64,000 bases of DNA from Spirochaetota bacterium (GCA_016932015.1 JAFGDQ010000109.1:1-64000), one strand, 5' to 3'. Numbered from the stretch's first letter, positions 37,201 to 45,733 are shown. Notes: a model not told the origin generated them from the letters alone. Translations and numbers: made by a program.

Positions 37201-37987
37201 TCTTGCTATAGACGCATCAGCCTGGGAAACAGAGGAGGATCTTGCTGAAACTTACATAAACTGGTCAGGTTATGCTTACGGTTCGGACAACAAAGGAAAA
37301 TTCAATAGAATCGATGGCGCTGAAATGCAGAAAGTATATGCAAAGAATCTGAAAAGCATTGATGTAACATATATGCGGCAGTATTCTGCTGAACATGATT
37401 TAGTGGACAGCGGATGTTATATTGGATTTATGGGCGGTATGGCTGTTGCTTCAAAAGCAGTCAGCGGAAAGAAATCAAAGCTGTACTGGACTGATTTGAA
37501 CGCGGAAGGAGATCTGTCAGTCCGCGATCTGAAAGACGACATTAATGCAGCAGTGCGAGTGAAGCTTTTTAATGAGAACTGGATTAAGGATCAGAAAAAA
37601 TACGGGTATCAGGGAGCTGAGGAAGTCTCAAGCAGGGTTAATAATCTTTTTAAATGGAGCGCGACAACACAGGAAGTTGAAAAATGGGTATTTGATTCAG
37701 TTGTTGAAATATATATCCGCAATGAAGAAAATTTTAAATGGCTTAAGAACAATAATCCTTATGCTTTTGAAGAGATAACACGCAGACTGCTTGAAGCCCA
37801 AAGCCGCGGGCTATGGGAAGCGGACGAAGATTTTCTGCAGGACGTGCAGGATGTTGCTCTCATGATTGAAGGAGATATGGAGGACATTATGGGTGATGTA
37901 CAGGGAGAATTCCAGGGATCAAAAGTAGATGTAATGACTTCCATAGATGTTGAGAAATGGAATAATAAGTGGAAAATTGATAGATAG
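34220..37987 (+). CDS. CobN/ChlH-type chelatase large subunit, divergent paralogue
   Basis: 1255 residues, same family and layout as its neighbour but clearly diverged. The core motif reads H-x-GTHGALEFLPGKRAALS at about residues 543-561, nearer to the ChlH/BchH form (LEF) than to CobN (LEW). It is followed by NIYLYTMDVPGDGVVAKRR. An unusual CYGAKCNGEVC cluster lies shortly before it (about 515-525). The C-terminus holds PRIDVVIQTSGILRDMVPHF and FSSAPGTYGTGV. It follows the first chelatase gene by 86 bases with its own ribosome-binding site (cagggag), probably in the same riboswitch 3 transcript. It may form a pair with the first protein or act on another tetrapyrrole or metal. It ends 31 bases before a convergent gene. 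Confidence 0.82.
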   Translation: MNIVYIFGHIFNVNTWANAVEMLEKDGIHMHIYSQRQNPYEALEFMNNNKVDIFIGHLFHDLPCHTEMIEASQKAAYRIGIGMEMPADFTNLDEKKLTQFESYSGISVKNYYNSICFLASCTGMEIKFEKPDKINTHGIYHPESDFVFEKTQDYLKWYSEKYISNNEKPLAGILCYYGQIMEKNCADIDGVIQGLERNGIIPVCVFAEGMADSALPLEKRYTWLPYFKDASQSENKLKVILNLFGGRFLSKSEDSSILEDLNIPVIQLMRLWNQTVEEWEEDKGGMGSGSAMVFSLAQPEISGVIEPTVVAASTPEKDSTTGLGYRRYQPIEERIDHLCARLQSWFKMQDLPNAEKKLTIVLNNNPCKGVEATLGLASGLDTFESLIFFMHSLRDAGYNITNIPEKGEDILNLFLDKKAISEFRWTTTDEIVSKGGVIHMTDRNEYEGYLSKLPEKARSRILDDWGEFPGEGMVYNKSGEDVLLVTGLKFGNVQIIIQPKRGCYGAKCNGEVCRILHDPEISPPPHWLATYKFIQDTSDAVVHFGTHGALEFLPGKRAALSAACFPEISIGNLPNIYLYTMDVPGDGVVAKRRGKAVMVDHLTPVQKPAVMGEETDELEQLITEYEKSSGSGESKRNKTIIEKMIPLMKQLKFVKEDYDGEDFENTAALVSRQISRCKRSLAPEGMHLLGTAPEKESIATMLTTILIKKEEGRPTLEEIASWAENPSGDTYIDAKDVVKSFFDNDKIEIDLKQYSELKEWCLEVGGRAAMSTREITQLIKALNGEYIEPGLSASLYMGKTQVLPTGRNFFTADVLAMPSKSAWDVGRELADNLLRKYLTEEGKFPESVGLSLWSIDAFHSDGEVFCQLLYLMGMKPEWASTGRISGIKPIELDDLNIGFEGKTVPRPRIDVVIQTSGILRDMVPHFTDYADEAAVTAGELDEPFERNFIRKHTLERLEELKKELSENLSESELKRMASYRVFSSAPGTYGTGVGLAIDASAWETEEDLAETYINWSGYAYGSDNKGKFNRIDGAEMQKVYAKNLKSIDVTYMRQYSAEHDLVDSGCYIGFMGGMAVASKAVSGKKSKLYWTDLNAEGDLSVRDLKDDINAAVRVKLFNENWIKDQKKYGYQGAEEVSSRVNNLFKWSATTQEVEKWVFDSVVEIYIRNEENFKWLKNNNPYAFEEITRRLLEAQSRGLWEADEDFLQDVQDVALMIEGDMEDIMGDVQGEFQGSKVDVMTSIDVEKWNNKWKIDR

Positions 37988-38018
37988 AGATAATTAATAG
38001 TAATATAGAGTCATTTTA

Positions 38019-39566
38019 TCATGAATTCGAATATTTAATTCCAAAGGCTTTTGCTTTTCTGAAAACAGTAGGCTGTGTAAGGCCTAGAGCTCTGGCTGCT
38101 TTATATGTGCTGCCGTGTTTTATTAATGCGGTTTCAATCATCTCTTTTTCGAGATTATCTACGACTTCTTTGAGTGTAACAGAGTAATCAGCAGTATTCT
38201 CATTTGATTTTTTTTTACCGATTATAGCAGATATTTTTTTGCCGGTTATATATTTATCGTTGTCTATGACCAGCAGTCTTTCCATAACATTTTCAAGTTC
38301 CCTTACATTACCGGGCCATTCATAATCTTCCAGAGCCTCAATTGCAGGATTATCAAATATCTTTTCTTTTCTGTACTTCCTGTTGAATTTTTCAAGAAAG
38401 CTGTAAGCAAGGATTGGTATATCATCCTTTCTTTCCCGGAGCGGAGGAATTCTGACAGGTACAACATTTAAACGGTAATACAAGTCATCCCTGAATTTAC
38501 CCTGTTTAATGAGCAGATGCAAATCCTGATTTGTAGCAGCAATTACTCTTACGTCAAGTTTTGTACTTTTCGTCGCGCCGACTTTAATAATTTCCTTTTC
38601 CTGAAGAACTCTTAGAAGTTTTGATTGCAGGTGTATCGGCATTTCGCTGATTTCATCAAGAAGAATAGTGCCGTTATTCGCCATCTCGAACATACCGGGC
38701 TTTTCTATGTTTTGAGCACCTGTAAAGGCACCTTTAGCATAACCGAATAATTCAGATTCAATAAGTGAGTCCGGTATTGCAGCGCAGTTGACTTTTATAT
38801 ACGGCGCATTGCTCCTGTCGCTTCTGTTATGAATTTCGCGGGCTAAAATTTCCTTTCCTGTCCCGGTCTCTCCGGATATGAGAATGGTCGCGTCAGTTCT
38901 TGCTATATAATTTATAAGTTCCTTAAGCTTTAAGATATCGGAATTTTCTCCTATAAACTCATCTTTGCGCCTGCCTTTGTTTCGGAAATAATTCAATTCA
39001 TTCAGGTACTTTTCGCTTTCTTTTTCCAGTTTTTCGAGTTTCTCTTTTAATTTGATAAGCTCTGTCATGTCTCTCATTACAGTAAGTACCTGTTTTATTT
39101 CACCTTTCCTGTCAAAGAAAGGTGTCCCTGATATAAGAACTTTTTTATCATTATTTGATGTTATCGTGGATAATATTGTAACTGTCTTTTTCTGTTCCAT
39201 TACCATCATCGAAACAATCTTTTTGGTGTAACCTCTTTCTATTAATGTTCTGATGTCATTGCCAAGTAAATCTTCCTCTTTTACCCCTGTAATGTCAGAA
39301 TAAACTTTATTAACAGCCAGAACTTTATGATTTTTATCTACAAGACAAATACCATCAGCAATTGCGTCACCAATTGAAAACGCGCTTATTTCCCTTTCTT
39401 TATATTGTTTTAAATTATTAATTTCCTCATTTTGATTTTTAACGATTTTGCTATATGCTGTTAAAATATTAAAGGTAGGTTCATCGGTTTCAATGGAATC
39501 TATTTCGGGAATGCAGTTTACTTGTTTTTTAAAAAACTCATCAATTTTGAATTTTTTAGTATTCAA
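38019..39566 (-). CDS. PAS-containing sigma-54-dependent transcriptional activator
   Basis: 515 residues. A PAS sensor domain (about 60-175, starting AIADGICLVDKNHKVLAVN) is followed by a short coiled coil. The AAA+ sigma-54 interaction domain (about 205-440) has Walker A GETGTGKE (about 230), GAFTGAQ, Walker B NGTILLDEIS and the arginine-finger region YRLNVVPVRIPPLRERKDD. A C-terminal Fis-type helix-turn-helix (TYKAARALGLTQPTVFRKAKAFGI) completes it. There is no receiver domain, so it senses a small molecule through PAS rather than a kinase. It likely controls the catabolic operons here: near-consensus -24/-12 sites precede the cupin (50901-50916) and livK (56212-56227) operons. Encoded downstream of the TRAP genes on the same strand. 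Confidence 0.92.
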   Translation of the reverse strand: MNTKKFKIDEFFKKQVNCIPEIDSIETDEPTFNILTAYSKIVKNQNEEINNLKQYKEREISAFSIGDAIADGICLVDKNHKVLAVNKVYSDITGVKEEDLLGNDIRTLIERGYTKKIVSMMVMEQKKTVTILSTITSNNDKKVLISGTPFFDRKGEIKQVLTVMRDMTELIKLKEKLEKLEKESEKYLNELNYFRNKGRRKDEFIGENSDILKLKELINYIARTDATILISGETGTGKEILAREIHNRSDRSNAPYIKVNCAAIPDSLIESELFGYAKGAFTGAQNIEKPGMFEMANNGTILLDEISEMPIHLQSKLLRVLQEKEIIKVGATKSTKLDVRVIAATNQDLHLLIKQGKFRDDLYYRLNVVPVRIPPLRERKDDIPILAYSFLEKFNRKYRKEKIFDNPAIEALEDYEWPGNVRELENVMERLLVIDNDKYITGKKISAIIGKKKSNENTADYSVTLKEVVDNLEKEMIETALIKHGSTYKAARALGLTQPTVFRKAKAFGIKYSNS

Positions 39567-39737
39567 AATTACCTCCTAAACCGGGATTTCAGATGCTGAA
39601 AATCAATTAGTCCCAAATAAATATTCCCGGCAATTTTTTATTTAAAAGGGATTTGCAGTTATGTCTGTAAAAGCAGCTTAAAAACTACTTCTACAGACAA
39701 ATATAGCAATGCTAGAATGCATATGTACAGTAAAAAA

Positions 39738-41033
39738 TTACATTACTGATGGAATAAAAAGAGCAATCTGAGGAAAAATTACTAACAGAATAATGCTGAT
39801 TATCATAGCTAATAAAAACGGCATTACTCCCCTGAATATTACATTGAGCGGAATATCCGTAACTCCTGCCAGAGCAAATACATTTAATCCAACAGGAGGA
39901 GTAATCAAACCCATCTCCAGTACCACAACAATGATAACGCCGAACCAGATCGGGTCAAAACATAAGCTGCAGATAACAGGAAAGATAACCGGAATAGTCA
40001 GAACAACTGCTGAAAAAACATCCAGAAACATACCTAGAACAATATAGAGGAGAATAATAAAAGCAAAAACAACATAACGCGAAACATTAAGACCTGTAAT
40101 AAACTCAGCCAGGGCAAAAGGAAGTCTGCTTACAGCAAGAAATTTCATTAATAAAAATGCACCTATTATAAGAAGCAATATCATTGCTGTAATCTTGGTA
40201 GCTTCCATTAATGATGCCATCAGGCTCTTTACTGTAAGTCTGCGGCTGACTGTAGCCACAGCAATTGCTCCAAAAGCACCAATAGCACCCGCTTCGGTGG
40301 GTGTAAAGATACCGGCATATATTCCGCCAATAATTAAAATAAAAAGTAACATTACATGCCATATGCTTTTAATTGATTTTATCTTGTCAAGAAATACGGT
40401 TTTCGGACCTGGAGGGCCTGCGTCGGGCCTTCGGGCGGTTATCAGCCATATGGTTACAACAAAAAGAAAAGTTAGCAGGAAACCCGGAATTATACCTGCC
40501 ATGAACAGCATGCCTATAGACTGCTCAGTCAATATCCCATACATTATAAATCCAAGACTTGGAGGAATGAGAATTCCAAGGGTTCCTCCAGCTGCAATAC
40601 TGCCTGATGCAAGCTGAGAATCATATTTGTATTTTTTCATTTCAGGTACAGCTATATTCCCCATAGTTACAACTTCGGCAACAGAGTCTCCCATAATTGC
40701 CGCAAGGCCAGCGCTTGCAAATATCCCTGCCATGGCTAATCCGCCTCTAAGATGACCAAACCACTTGTATGCCGTATTAAAAAGGTCAGCTCCGATACCT
40801 GTATTTGAAATAATCATAGCCATAAGAACAAACAACGGTATAGCCGATATAGGATAAAAAGCTACGTTTTTAAACGGAACAGTGCCGAGAGCACCAAAAG
40901 CTCCGTCAATTCCGATCAGAAAAATTAAACCGAAAAAGCCCACAGCAGCCATAACCAGTCCTATCCACATACGTAAAAGCAGAAGAACGACTACTGCAAC
41001 TATACCTATTACTCCAATCAGTTCAGGACTCAT
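39738..41033 (-). CDS. dctM: TRAP transporter large membrane subunit
   Basis: 431 residues, about 12 hydrophobic helices, of the DctM/SiaM family. The family motifs PISAIPLFVLMAMIIS, SLGFIMYGILTEQSIG and FTPTEAGAIGAFGA are visible. It forms the Na+-driven import channel with DctQ and takes substrate delivered by DctP. Its start overlaps the dctQ stop by four bases (ATGA). The likely cargo is an organic acid or aromatic acid for the adjacent catabolic genes; this is inferred from context. Confidence 0.93.
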   Translation of the reverse strand: MSPELIGVIGIVAVVVLLLLRMWIGLVMAAVGFFGLIFLIGIDGAFGALGTVPFKNVAFYPISAIPLFVLMAMIISNTGIGADLFNTAYKWFGHLRGGLAMAGIFASAGLAAIMGDSVAEVVTMGNIAVPEMKKYKYDSQLASGSIAAGGTLGILIPPSLGFIMYGILTEQSIGMLFMAGIIPGFLLTFLFVVTIWLITARRPDAGPPGPKTVFLDKIKSIKSIWHVMLLFILIIGGIYAGIFTPTEAGAIGAFGAIAVATVSRRLTVKSLMASLMEATKITAMILLLIIGAFLLMKFLAVSRLPFALAEFITGLNVSRYVVFAFIILLYIVLGMFLDVFSAVVLTIPVIFPVICSLCFDPIWFGVIIVVVLEMGLITPPVGLNVFALAGVTDIPLNVIFRGVMPFLLAMIISIILLVIFPQIALFIPSVM

Positions 41034-41506
41034 CTTTTAACCGCCGTATTAATTGTATTAATTAAAATTGCTGCAATTGAAATACAAAATAGTATTCCTC
41101 CTGCTGCTGCTATATAATAGAAAGGGTAAACCGGAACATGGAGAAGACTACTTGTTATATTTAATTCTTTAAGCGCGGCTCCTTCTATAATTGTTCTCCA
41201 TATCATAAGTATTGATATTATCAATCCAATCAAATGTGTAATGCTATCAATTAAAGACTGAAACCGTTTAGGGGTATGTGTCATTAATATATCCACTTTC
41301 AGATGATCGCCCTTCAGGGCACACCATGCTAAGGCAAAAAATACTATAATCACCATCATATTCTCTGTAAGTTCAGTTGTTCCAAGTATGGGTTTATTGA
41401 AAAAATAACGCATAATAACATCAGAAACTGTGATCATCATCATTAACGCAAGAATCGTACTTGCCGCTATTTGAAATATTTTACTTATAAAATTCAAAAG
41501 TTTCAT
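41030..41506 (-). CDS. dctQ: TRAP transporter small membrane subunit
   Basis: 158 residues with four membrane helices, typical length for DctQ. The family motif FFALAWCALKGDHLKVDIL is seen around residues 55-75 and the first helix ends in MMITVSDVIMRYFFNKPI. It pairs with the DctM product, whose gene overlaps by four bases. A terminator-like hairpin separates it from dctP, so it may be made in lower amounts than the binding protein. Confidence 0.92.
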   Translation of the reverse strand: MKLLNFISKIFQIAASTILALMMMITVSDVIMRYFFNKPILGTTELTENMMVIIVFFALAWCALKGDHLKVDILMTHTPKRFQSLIDSITHLIGLIISILMIWRTIIEGAALKELNITSSLLHVPVYPFYYIAAAGGILFCISIAAILINTINTAVKR

Positions 41507-41597
41507 AATAATTGTCCTGATTTAATGAGAACCATATCTCTTTGTATATCCGGAATGGTTTTTGCCAATATTGATATTATCAATCAATAGTGATACG

Positions 41598-41661
41598 GAA
41601 AAAAGTATCCATGTCTTCCGGAACAGGAGATACAGAACAGACAATGATGAAGACATGGATA
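41598..41661 (-). terminator. Partial terminator between dctP and dctQM
   Basis: On the - strand TATCCATGTCTTC (41661-41649) pairs perfectly with GAAGACATGGATA (41618-41606) and is followed by cttttttcc. Its place in a 215-base gap inside the operon fits attenuation that keeps the binding protein more abundant than the membrane subunits. Confidence 0.65.
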
Positions 41662-41721
41662 TAGAAGAAATACAAATTCCATAAGTATAAACAGATAACA
41701 ATATTCTTCGATTAACAAATA

Positions 41722-42753
41722 TTAATATGTTTTAATTAATTTTTTCAGTTCTTTATAAACAGCATTTGCAGGAAGACCTTTGGCTTCAGTATCCTTTATC
41801 CACTTATCGTGAACAGGTTTAACCGCATCTTCCCATAATTTTGTTTCAGCTTCAGTTGGATAAATGAAATCATGTTTCATCTTTTTCGCGTTTTCCGTGG
41901 CCCTTTGTAAAGATAGTTCATCAAATTTAATAAATTCCTTCTTTACCCATGGTTCCATATCCATTAATATTTTCTTTACATCATCAGGAAGCTTTTCCCA
42001 TGTTTTTGGATTTATCAGTACCATATCAATTGTTGAGGTAGTTCCGCCTTTAAATATTGTGTGATTAGGTACAAGTTTCATAATTCCAAAACCGTCTACT
42101 ACAGGCATTAGAGCTGATATCCCGTCAGCTAATCCTCTTTCCAGTGATACATACAAATCTCCGACTTTAATATCAATCGGTGTAGCACCAATTGTTTTCA
42201 TCTCAGCTGCGAATGAACCGCCTAGTGATATAAGTTTCATTCCTTTTACATCATCAGGGACGCGTACTTTTTTCTTTTTAAAACTGAATTGATACGGAGG
42301 CTGCATTCTTGCCGCGTATACCTTTACACCTTTGAATTCATTTCCTATTTCAGGAAATTTTTTCCATAATTTTTCATATATTTCAGTTCCGGCCTGCCTT
42401 GAAGGAATTCCCATGAAACCAAGCGACATTACCATATTTAAAGGAGTTAATCCCCAGTCAATACCAACAGCATAATATGCCATATCTGCAACACCGGTTT
42501 GTGTGCCTCTGTATAGCTCAGTAGCTTTTAATAATGACTCACCCCAGAATATATTTATTTTAACCCTGCCTTTGGTATCTTTTGCAACTTTAGCTGCCCA
42601 GTTCTGATAAGCTTTTGCCAATGGTACAAACGGCGGTATTGTATGAGCAAATCTTAGCTCAATCGGTTTTTCCGCTTTAACAACTGCCGGATTCAGACCA
42701 GAACAAAAAGAAATGAAGAAAAGACAAATAGTAACGATTATAATTCTTTTCAT
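41722..42753 (-). CDS. dctP: TRAP transporter periplasmic solute-binding protein
   Basis: 343 residues with a Sec signal peptide (cleavage near VVKAEKP, about residue 28). DctP/TAXI-type fold features include ELRFAHTIPPFVPLAKA at the mature N-terminus, FWGESLLKATELYRGTQTGVADMAY, the substrate-contacting R in YAARMQPPYQ, and KVGDLYVSLERGLADGI. The residue pattern is that of DctP family proteins that bind carboxylates, including aromatic acids. It follows the C-C hydrolase gene by 153 bases and has a clear ribosome-binding site (gaggtaag). Confidence 0.92.
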   Translation of the reverse strand: MKRIIIVTICLFFISFCSGLNPAVVKAEKPIELRFAHTIPPFVPLAKAYQNWAAKVAKDTKGRVKINIFWGESLLKATELYRGTQTGVADMAYYAVGIDWGLTPLNMVMSLGFMGIPSRQAGTEIYEKLWKKFPEIGNEFKGVKVYAARMQPPYQFSFKKKKVRVPDDVKGMKLISLGGSFAAEMKTIGATPIDIKVGDLYVSLERGLADGISALMPVVDGFGIMKLVPNHTIFKGGTTSTIDMVLINPKTWEKLPDDVKKILMDMEPWVKKEFIKFDELSLQRATENAKKMKHDFIYPTEAETKLWEDAVKPVHDKWIKDTEAKGLPANAVYKELKKLIKTY

Positions 42754-42906
42754 AATTTGCTTACCTCTATTTTCCTAATTTTTGATAAATAATTATAAAT
42801 TTAAATGATACAGTATTTTTAAAAAATAAGTCTGTTATGATGATATAGTTTTAAAAGCTATCAATAAATATATTCACCTCCTTATGTAGAAAGCAGAATG
42901 CGATCT

Positions 42907-43749
42907 TTATGGTATTGCACCTTTTTGTTCCTTGAAAATTTGTGGTAGAAATGATGCCAGATTGGTATATTCCATTACATTGTGCATAGCCAGTCCCTTA
43001 GCTACGATCTCCGGAATTTTAGCAATCCTGGGCAGGCAATAGTATGGTTTCTTATCAAGAATATGATATCCCATCCAGAACCTTGTGCGAATTTCTACTC
43101 CCTCGGGAATTTCGCGTATAAAATGCATCATGAATGCGGGAGATTTTTGATCAGGAATTCCGGGAGGCGGATTAAGTATTTTGGATGTACCATTTGCAGC
43201 AACAAGTGTACCGACATTGGGTGATTTGAAGCGGCTCATGTCGAATCCGACGTCTTCAGGCGTCATAAAGCTTATTGCTATTTTTTCAACGCCGGGTCCT
43301 CCGGTATCTTCGAAAACAAAATGGGTGATGCCCTGAAATCGTTTTTTTGCCGGGGTATTCGGGTCTGTTACAATAGCTCTGTCTCGTTCACTCATTGAAA
43401 CACCGAAATGTCCCGGAGGAAACCAGATTTTGTAGCGTAAGTCCTCAAGGCCGTGCCAGCCGAACCACCAGTCAATCATTTCAACAGTAACACCCGGCAT
43501 CTTCAGATGATTGGCTACATAAAGTCCTCCCTGCGGTAATGCGCACCAGCCTGCCTCAACTTCGTGATATCCCGGATCAAGCATATCATTGAGGCGTTCA
43601 ATTGGAAGAGCCTTGCCAGGATCCATGGGGTTTTCCATCTTTTCCAGAGAACCCGGAGCAGGCGGCACAGGCTTATTATAGAAATATTTGGAATATGGTT
43701 TTGCTTTTTCCTCCGGAGTAAGTTCCGGATCTCTCATTTGAATTGTCAT
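42907..43749 (-). CDS. PhlG/phloretin-hydrolase-like C-C hydrolase
   Basis: 280 residues of the DAPG hydrolase (PhlG) family, zinc enzymes that cut a C-C bond between a phloroglucinol ring and an acyl group; phloretin hydrolase belongs here too. Family features are DWWFGWHGLEDLRYKIWFPP with a following His (GHFG), and a C-terminal HxxxE pair (HNVME, about residues 256-260). The latter has the spacing of the PhlG zinc ligands His270/Glu274. The homologous domain fused to the flavoprotein at 57882 keeps the same pair as HDRSE, also followed by a FLP motif. The gene starts 11 bases after the flavoprotein gene with ribosome-binding site taggag. Likely substrate: an acylphloroglucinol or other 1,3-diketone-like aryl ketone. 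Confidence 0.8.
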   Translation of the reverse strand: MTIQMRDPELTPEEKAKPYSKYFYNKPVPPAPGSLEKMENPMDPGKALPIERLNDMLDPGYHEVEAGWCALPQGGLYVANHLKMPGVTVEMIDWWFGWHGLEDLRYKIWFPPGHFGVSMSERDRAIVTDPNTPAKKRFQGITHFVFEDTGGPGVEKIAISFMTPEDVGFDMSRFKSPNVGTLVAANGTSKILNPPPGIPDQKSPAFMMHFIREIPEGVEIRTRFWMGYHILDKKPYYCLPRIAKIPEIVAKGLAMHNVMEYTNLASFLPQIFKEQKGAIP

Positions 43750-43760
43750 GGCCGCATCTC

Positions 43761-45194
43761 CTAAGGATTGTATTTATATTTTTCAAAGGGAATATCTTCA
43801 GTGGAAAGTTTAAGAGTTCCGTTTTCCAGTTTGGCAGTAATCCACTTTCTCCAGTTCCTGTCATCCTGCACAGGATAATCTTCACGAATATGCCATCCGC
43901 GTGTTTCCTTTCTTTCCAGAGCTGTTTTCATATAGATTTCGGAGCAGTATGTCATGTTCCTGAGATCGTGATATAGTCCGAGCATATGAAAGTCTTCCTG
44001 AGGAGAAATTTCATTCTTTACAAGATCATAAACTTTATCAATAACTTCGAGTGATTCCTTCATGCGTTTTTCACTCTTCCGTATGCTGTAGCGGGGAGGG
44101 GTGATGACTTCCTGAAGCATTCTAATCCCTTCCCGAGGACTCATTCCTGTTTTACGCTGCATAGGAGAAAAAAGTTCTTCTTTAAAACGAACAATCTGCT
44201 CTTCATGAACAACAGGAGCAGACGCTGAAGCAGTATATTCAGCCAGGGACTTCTCAGCTAAAATAGAAGATACACCTGCCCATGTTAGTCCCGATCCCCT
44301 TAGCCTGCAGGGCGGAGGTGTAGCGCCGCAGAAACCGGAACCTGCTTTACACGCGTCTCCCAGAGCCCACATTCCCTGCAGTGTTCCTTTCATGTTATGA
44401 TCAACACTGACCGCTCCCATTTCTCCTATGAACAGGGGAATAACTTCGGGCCTCCAGCCTTCATCTGATGAAAATCTTTCTTCTTTTGCCATCAGCATGC
44501 CCCAGAATTTTCCTGCCCATTTTCTGTCCCATTTAAAAAGAAACCCGCCTGCTGCAATCGGATTTTTAACGAATATTTCAGTCTCTTCAAAAAGGATCGG
44601 GCCTCTGCCTTCCATGACTTCCTTTTCCATACCTAAAAATATATTTATATCGAAGTCAGGTTCCCATTCCTTACAGTATTTCGAAGGGATGTATTCTCCG
44701 TACGCGTTATAAAGTGCGTACTGGCCTCCGACGATGGAAGACATGTTTCCCCGAAGGCCTATGTTATAGAAGTTGGAAATTTCAGAATTTCGTAATTCAG
44801 CACCTGCACGGTATGCTGCAGCAACACCATCACCTCTGCCGCTGTACCACATGTTTGTAGCCATCCAGTTGCAAGAGCCGTTTGCAATAACAGTCGCTTT
44901 AGCCGTAAAAATACGGAAAATTCCGTTTGTCAGGTCAAAGCCAACAGCACCAGTAACAGTATTACCGTCAGTAAGAAGCTCAACACTTTGCGTCTTGTCA
45001 ATCATGCGCACATTATTTTTCTTCGCAAGTTTTCTAAGTTTCTGAAGTATATCCAGATCATAAGCGCATAAAGCCCAAAGAGGTATTTCTTCAATGCGAG
45101 AAAGTTTTCCGTTTTCATCGCGCATAATCTCTATACCCCAGCGTTCAAGGGTTTCAACCAGTGTAAGTGAGGTCTCGGCATATATCTTGACCAT
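43761..45194 (-). CDS. AprA/fumarate-reductase-like flavoprotein, main part (downstream of amber codon)
   Basis: 477 residues from the ATG at 45194. It corresponds to residues about 92 onward of the intact homologue at 57882: KATVIANGSCNW, SGRGDGVAAAYRAGAE, GMEKEVMEGRGPI, GALGD-like GMWALGDACKAGSGFCGA and GWHIREDYP. This is the substrate- and FAD-binding bulk of an adenylylsulfate-reductase-alpha-like oxidoreductase. Its N-terminal FAD dinucleotide-binding segment lies in the frame 45198-45464. The two are separated only by TAG GAA, in frame. The TAG aligns with a Gln codon of the homologue, so this is one ancestral gene cut by a CAG-to-TAG change. Without readthrough the piece lacks the GxGxxG motif and should be inactive. 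Confidence 0.8.
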   Translation of the reverse strand: MVKIYAETSLTLVETLERWGIEIMRDENGKLSRIEEIPLWALCAYDLDILQKLRKLAKKNNVRMIDKTQSVELLTDGNTVTGAVGFDLTNGIFRIFTAKATVIANGSCNWMATNMWYSGRGDGVAAAYRAGAELRNSEISNFYNIGLRGNMSSIVGGQYALYNAYGEYIPSKYCKEWEPDFDINIFLGMEKEVMEGRGPILFEETEIFVKNPIAAGGFLFKWDRKWAGKFWGMLMAKEERFSSDEGWRPEVIPLFIGEMGAVSVDHNMKGTLQGMWALGDACKAGSGFCGATPPPCRLRGSGLTWAGVSSILAEKSLAEYTASASAPVVHEEQIVRFKEELFSPMQRKTGMSPREGIRMLQEVITPPRYSIRKSEKRMKESLEVIDKVYDLVKNEISPQEDFHMLGLYHDLRNMTYCSEIYMKTALERKETRGWHIREDYPVQDDRNWRKWITAKLENGTLKLSTEDIPFEKYKYNP

Positions 45195-45197
45195 TTC

Positions 45198-45464
45198 CTA
45201 GTCTTCCAGGTAATGCCCGACTTCGTTTACGTAGAACTCAAGAAACTTATCAGCACTATCGGTTTCATCAAGGACCCACATTACACCTGCGCCTTTATTG
45301 GCTTTTGAGCCGGAAAACCCTGTAGTCGCTTTTTCAACAATTAAAACATCCAGATTACTGTTTAATTCCTTAAGCCTGTTGGCAAGAATCAGCCCTGCAA
45401 GCCCTCCGCCAAGAATTAATATATCTGATGAAAAAAACTCTCCGTAATTTTCAAAATTTGACAT
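45198..45464 (-). CDS. AprA-like flavoprotein, N-terminal FAD-binding fragment (ends at amber codon)
   Basis: 88 residues with the Rossmann motif ILGGGLAGLILANRL (residues about 16-30), VEKATTGFSGSKANKGAG and the start of the next helix, ending ...GHYLED before TAG (45200-45198). The homologue at 57882 continues NDQELLYKMAKES where this one has ED-stop-EMVKIYAETS, so reading continues in the same frame in the next CDS. The ribosome-binding site aaggaaag is good and the ferredoxin gene ends 14 bases upstream. Nonsense mutation, sequencing error or amber readthrough are all possible; nothing downstream is frameshifted. Confidence 0.82.
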   Translation of the reverse strand: MSNFENYGEFFSSDILILGGGLAGLILANRLKELNSNLDVLIVEKATTGFSGSKANKGAGVMWVLDETDSADKFLEFYVNEVGHYLED

Positions 45465-45478
45465 TTAATTAACTTTCC

Positions 45479-45733
45479 TTATTTATCTATATAGGATTTA
45501 GGATAGAATGATCTGGGGTAGGGCTCCGGAATAAATACCGGATTTACCGGAATAACTGTAATAGCTCCCTGCGGGCAGGAGAGTTCGCACCAGCTGCATG
45601 TTGCGCATTCTTCAGGATACGCAATAATCGGCTTTTTATTGTCTCTATCCCACCGAATAACATCTACATAGCATGCTTTGTAACAGGCCATACAGCCGTT
45701 GCATTTGTCATAGTCAACTTCAATCTTATGCAT
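45479..45733 (-). CDS. AprB-like ferredoxin, 2[4Fe-4S]
   Basis: 84 residues with two cluster motifs: CNGCMACYKACYVDV (residues about 11-25) and CATCSWCELSCPQGA (about 43-57). The C-terminal tail (PVFIPEPYPRSFYPKSY) resembles the tail by which AprB clasps AprA. It is the first gene of the operon with the flavoprotein and would pass electrons to or from the FAD. The paralogue at 57523 has the same motif spacing. The ribosome-binding site is cagggag. MarR-type operator repeats lie about 190-240 bases upstream. Confidence 0.92.
   Translation of the reverse strand: MHKIEVDYDKCNGCMACYKACYVDVIRWDRDNKKPIIAYPEECATCSWCELSCPQGAITVIPVNPVFIPEPYPRSFYPKSYIDK

Noticed and set aside
45195-45203. Pyrrolysine decoding of the in-frame TAG
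   Set aside because: The homologue has Gln at this position and no Pyl gene or other meaningful in-frame TAG is seen in the window, so a CAG-to-TAG change is simpler.
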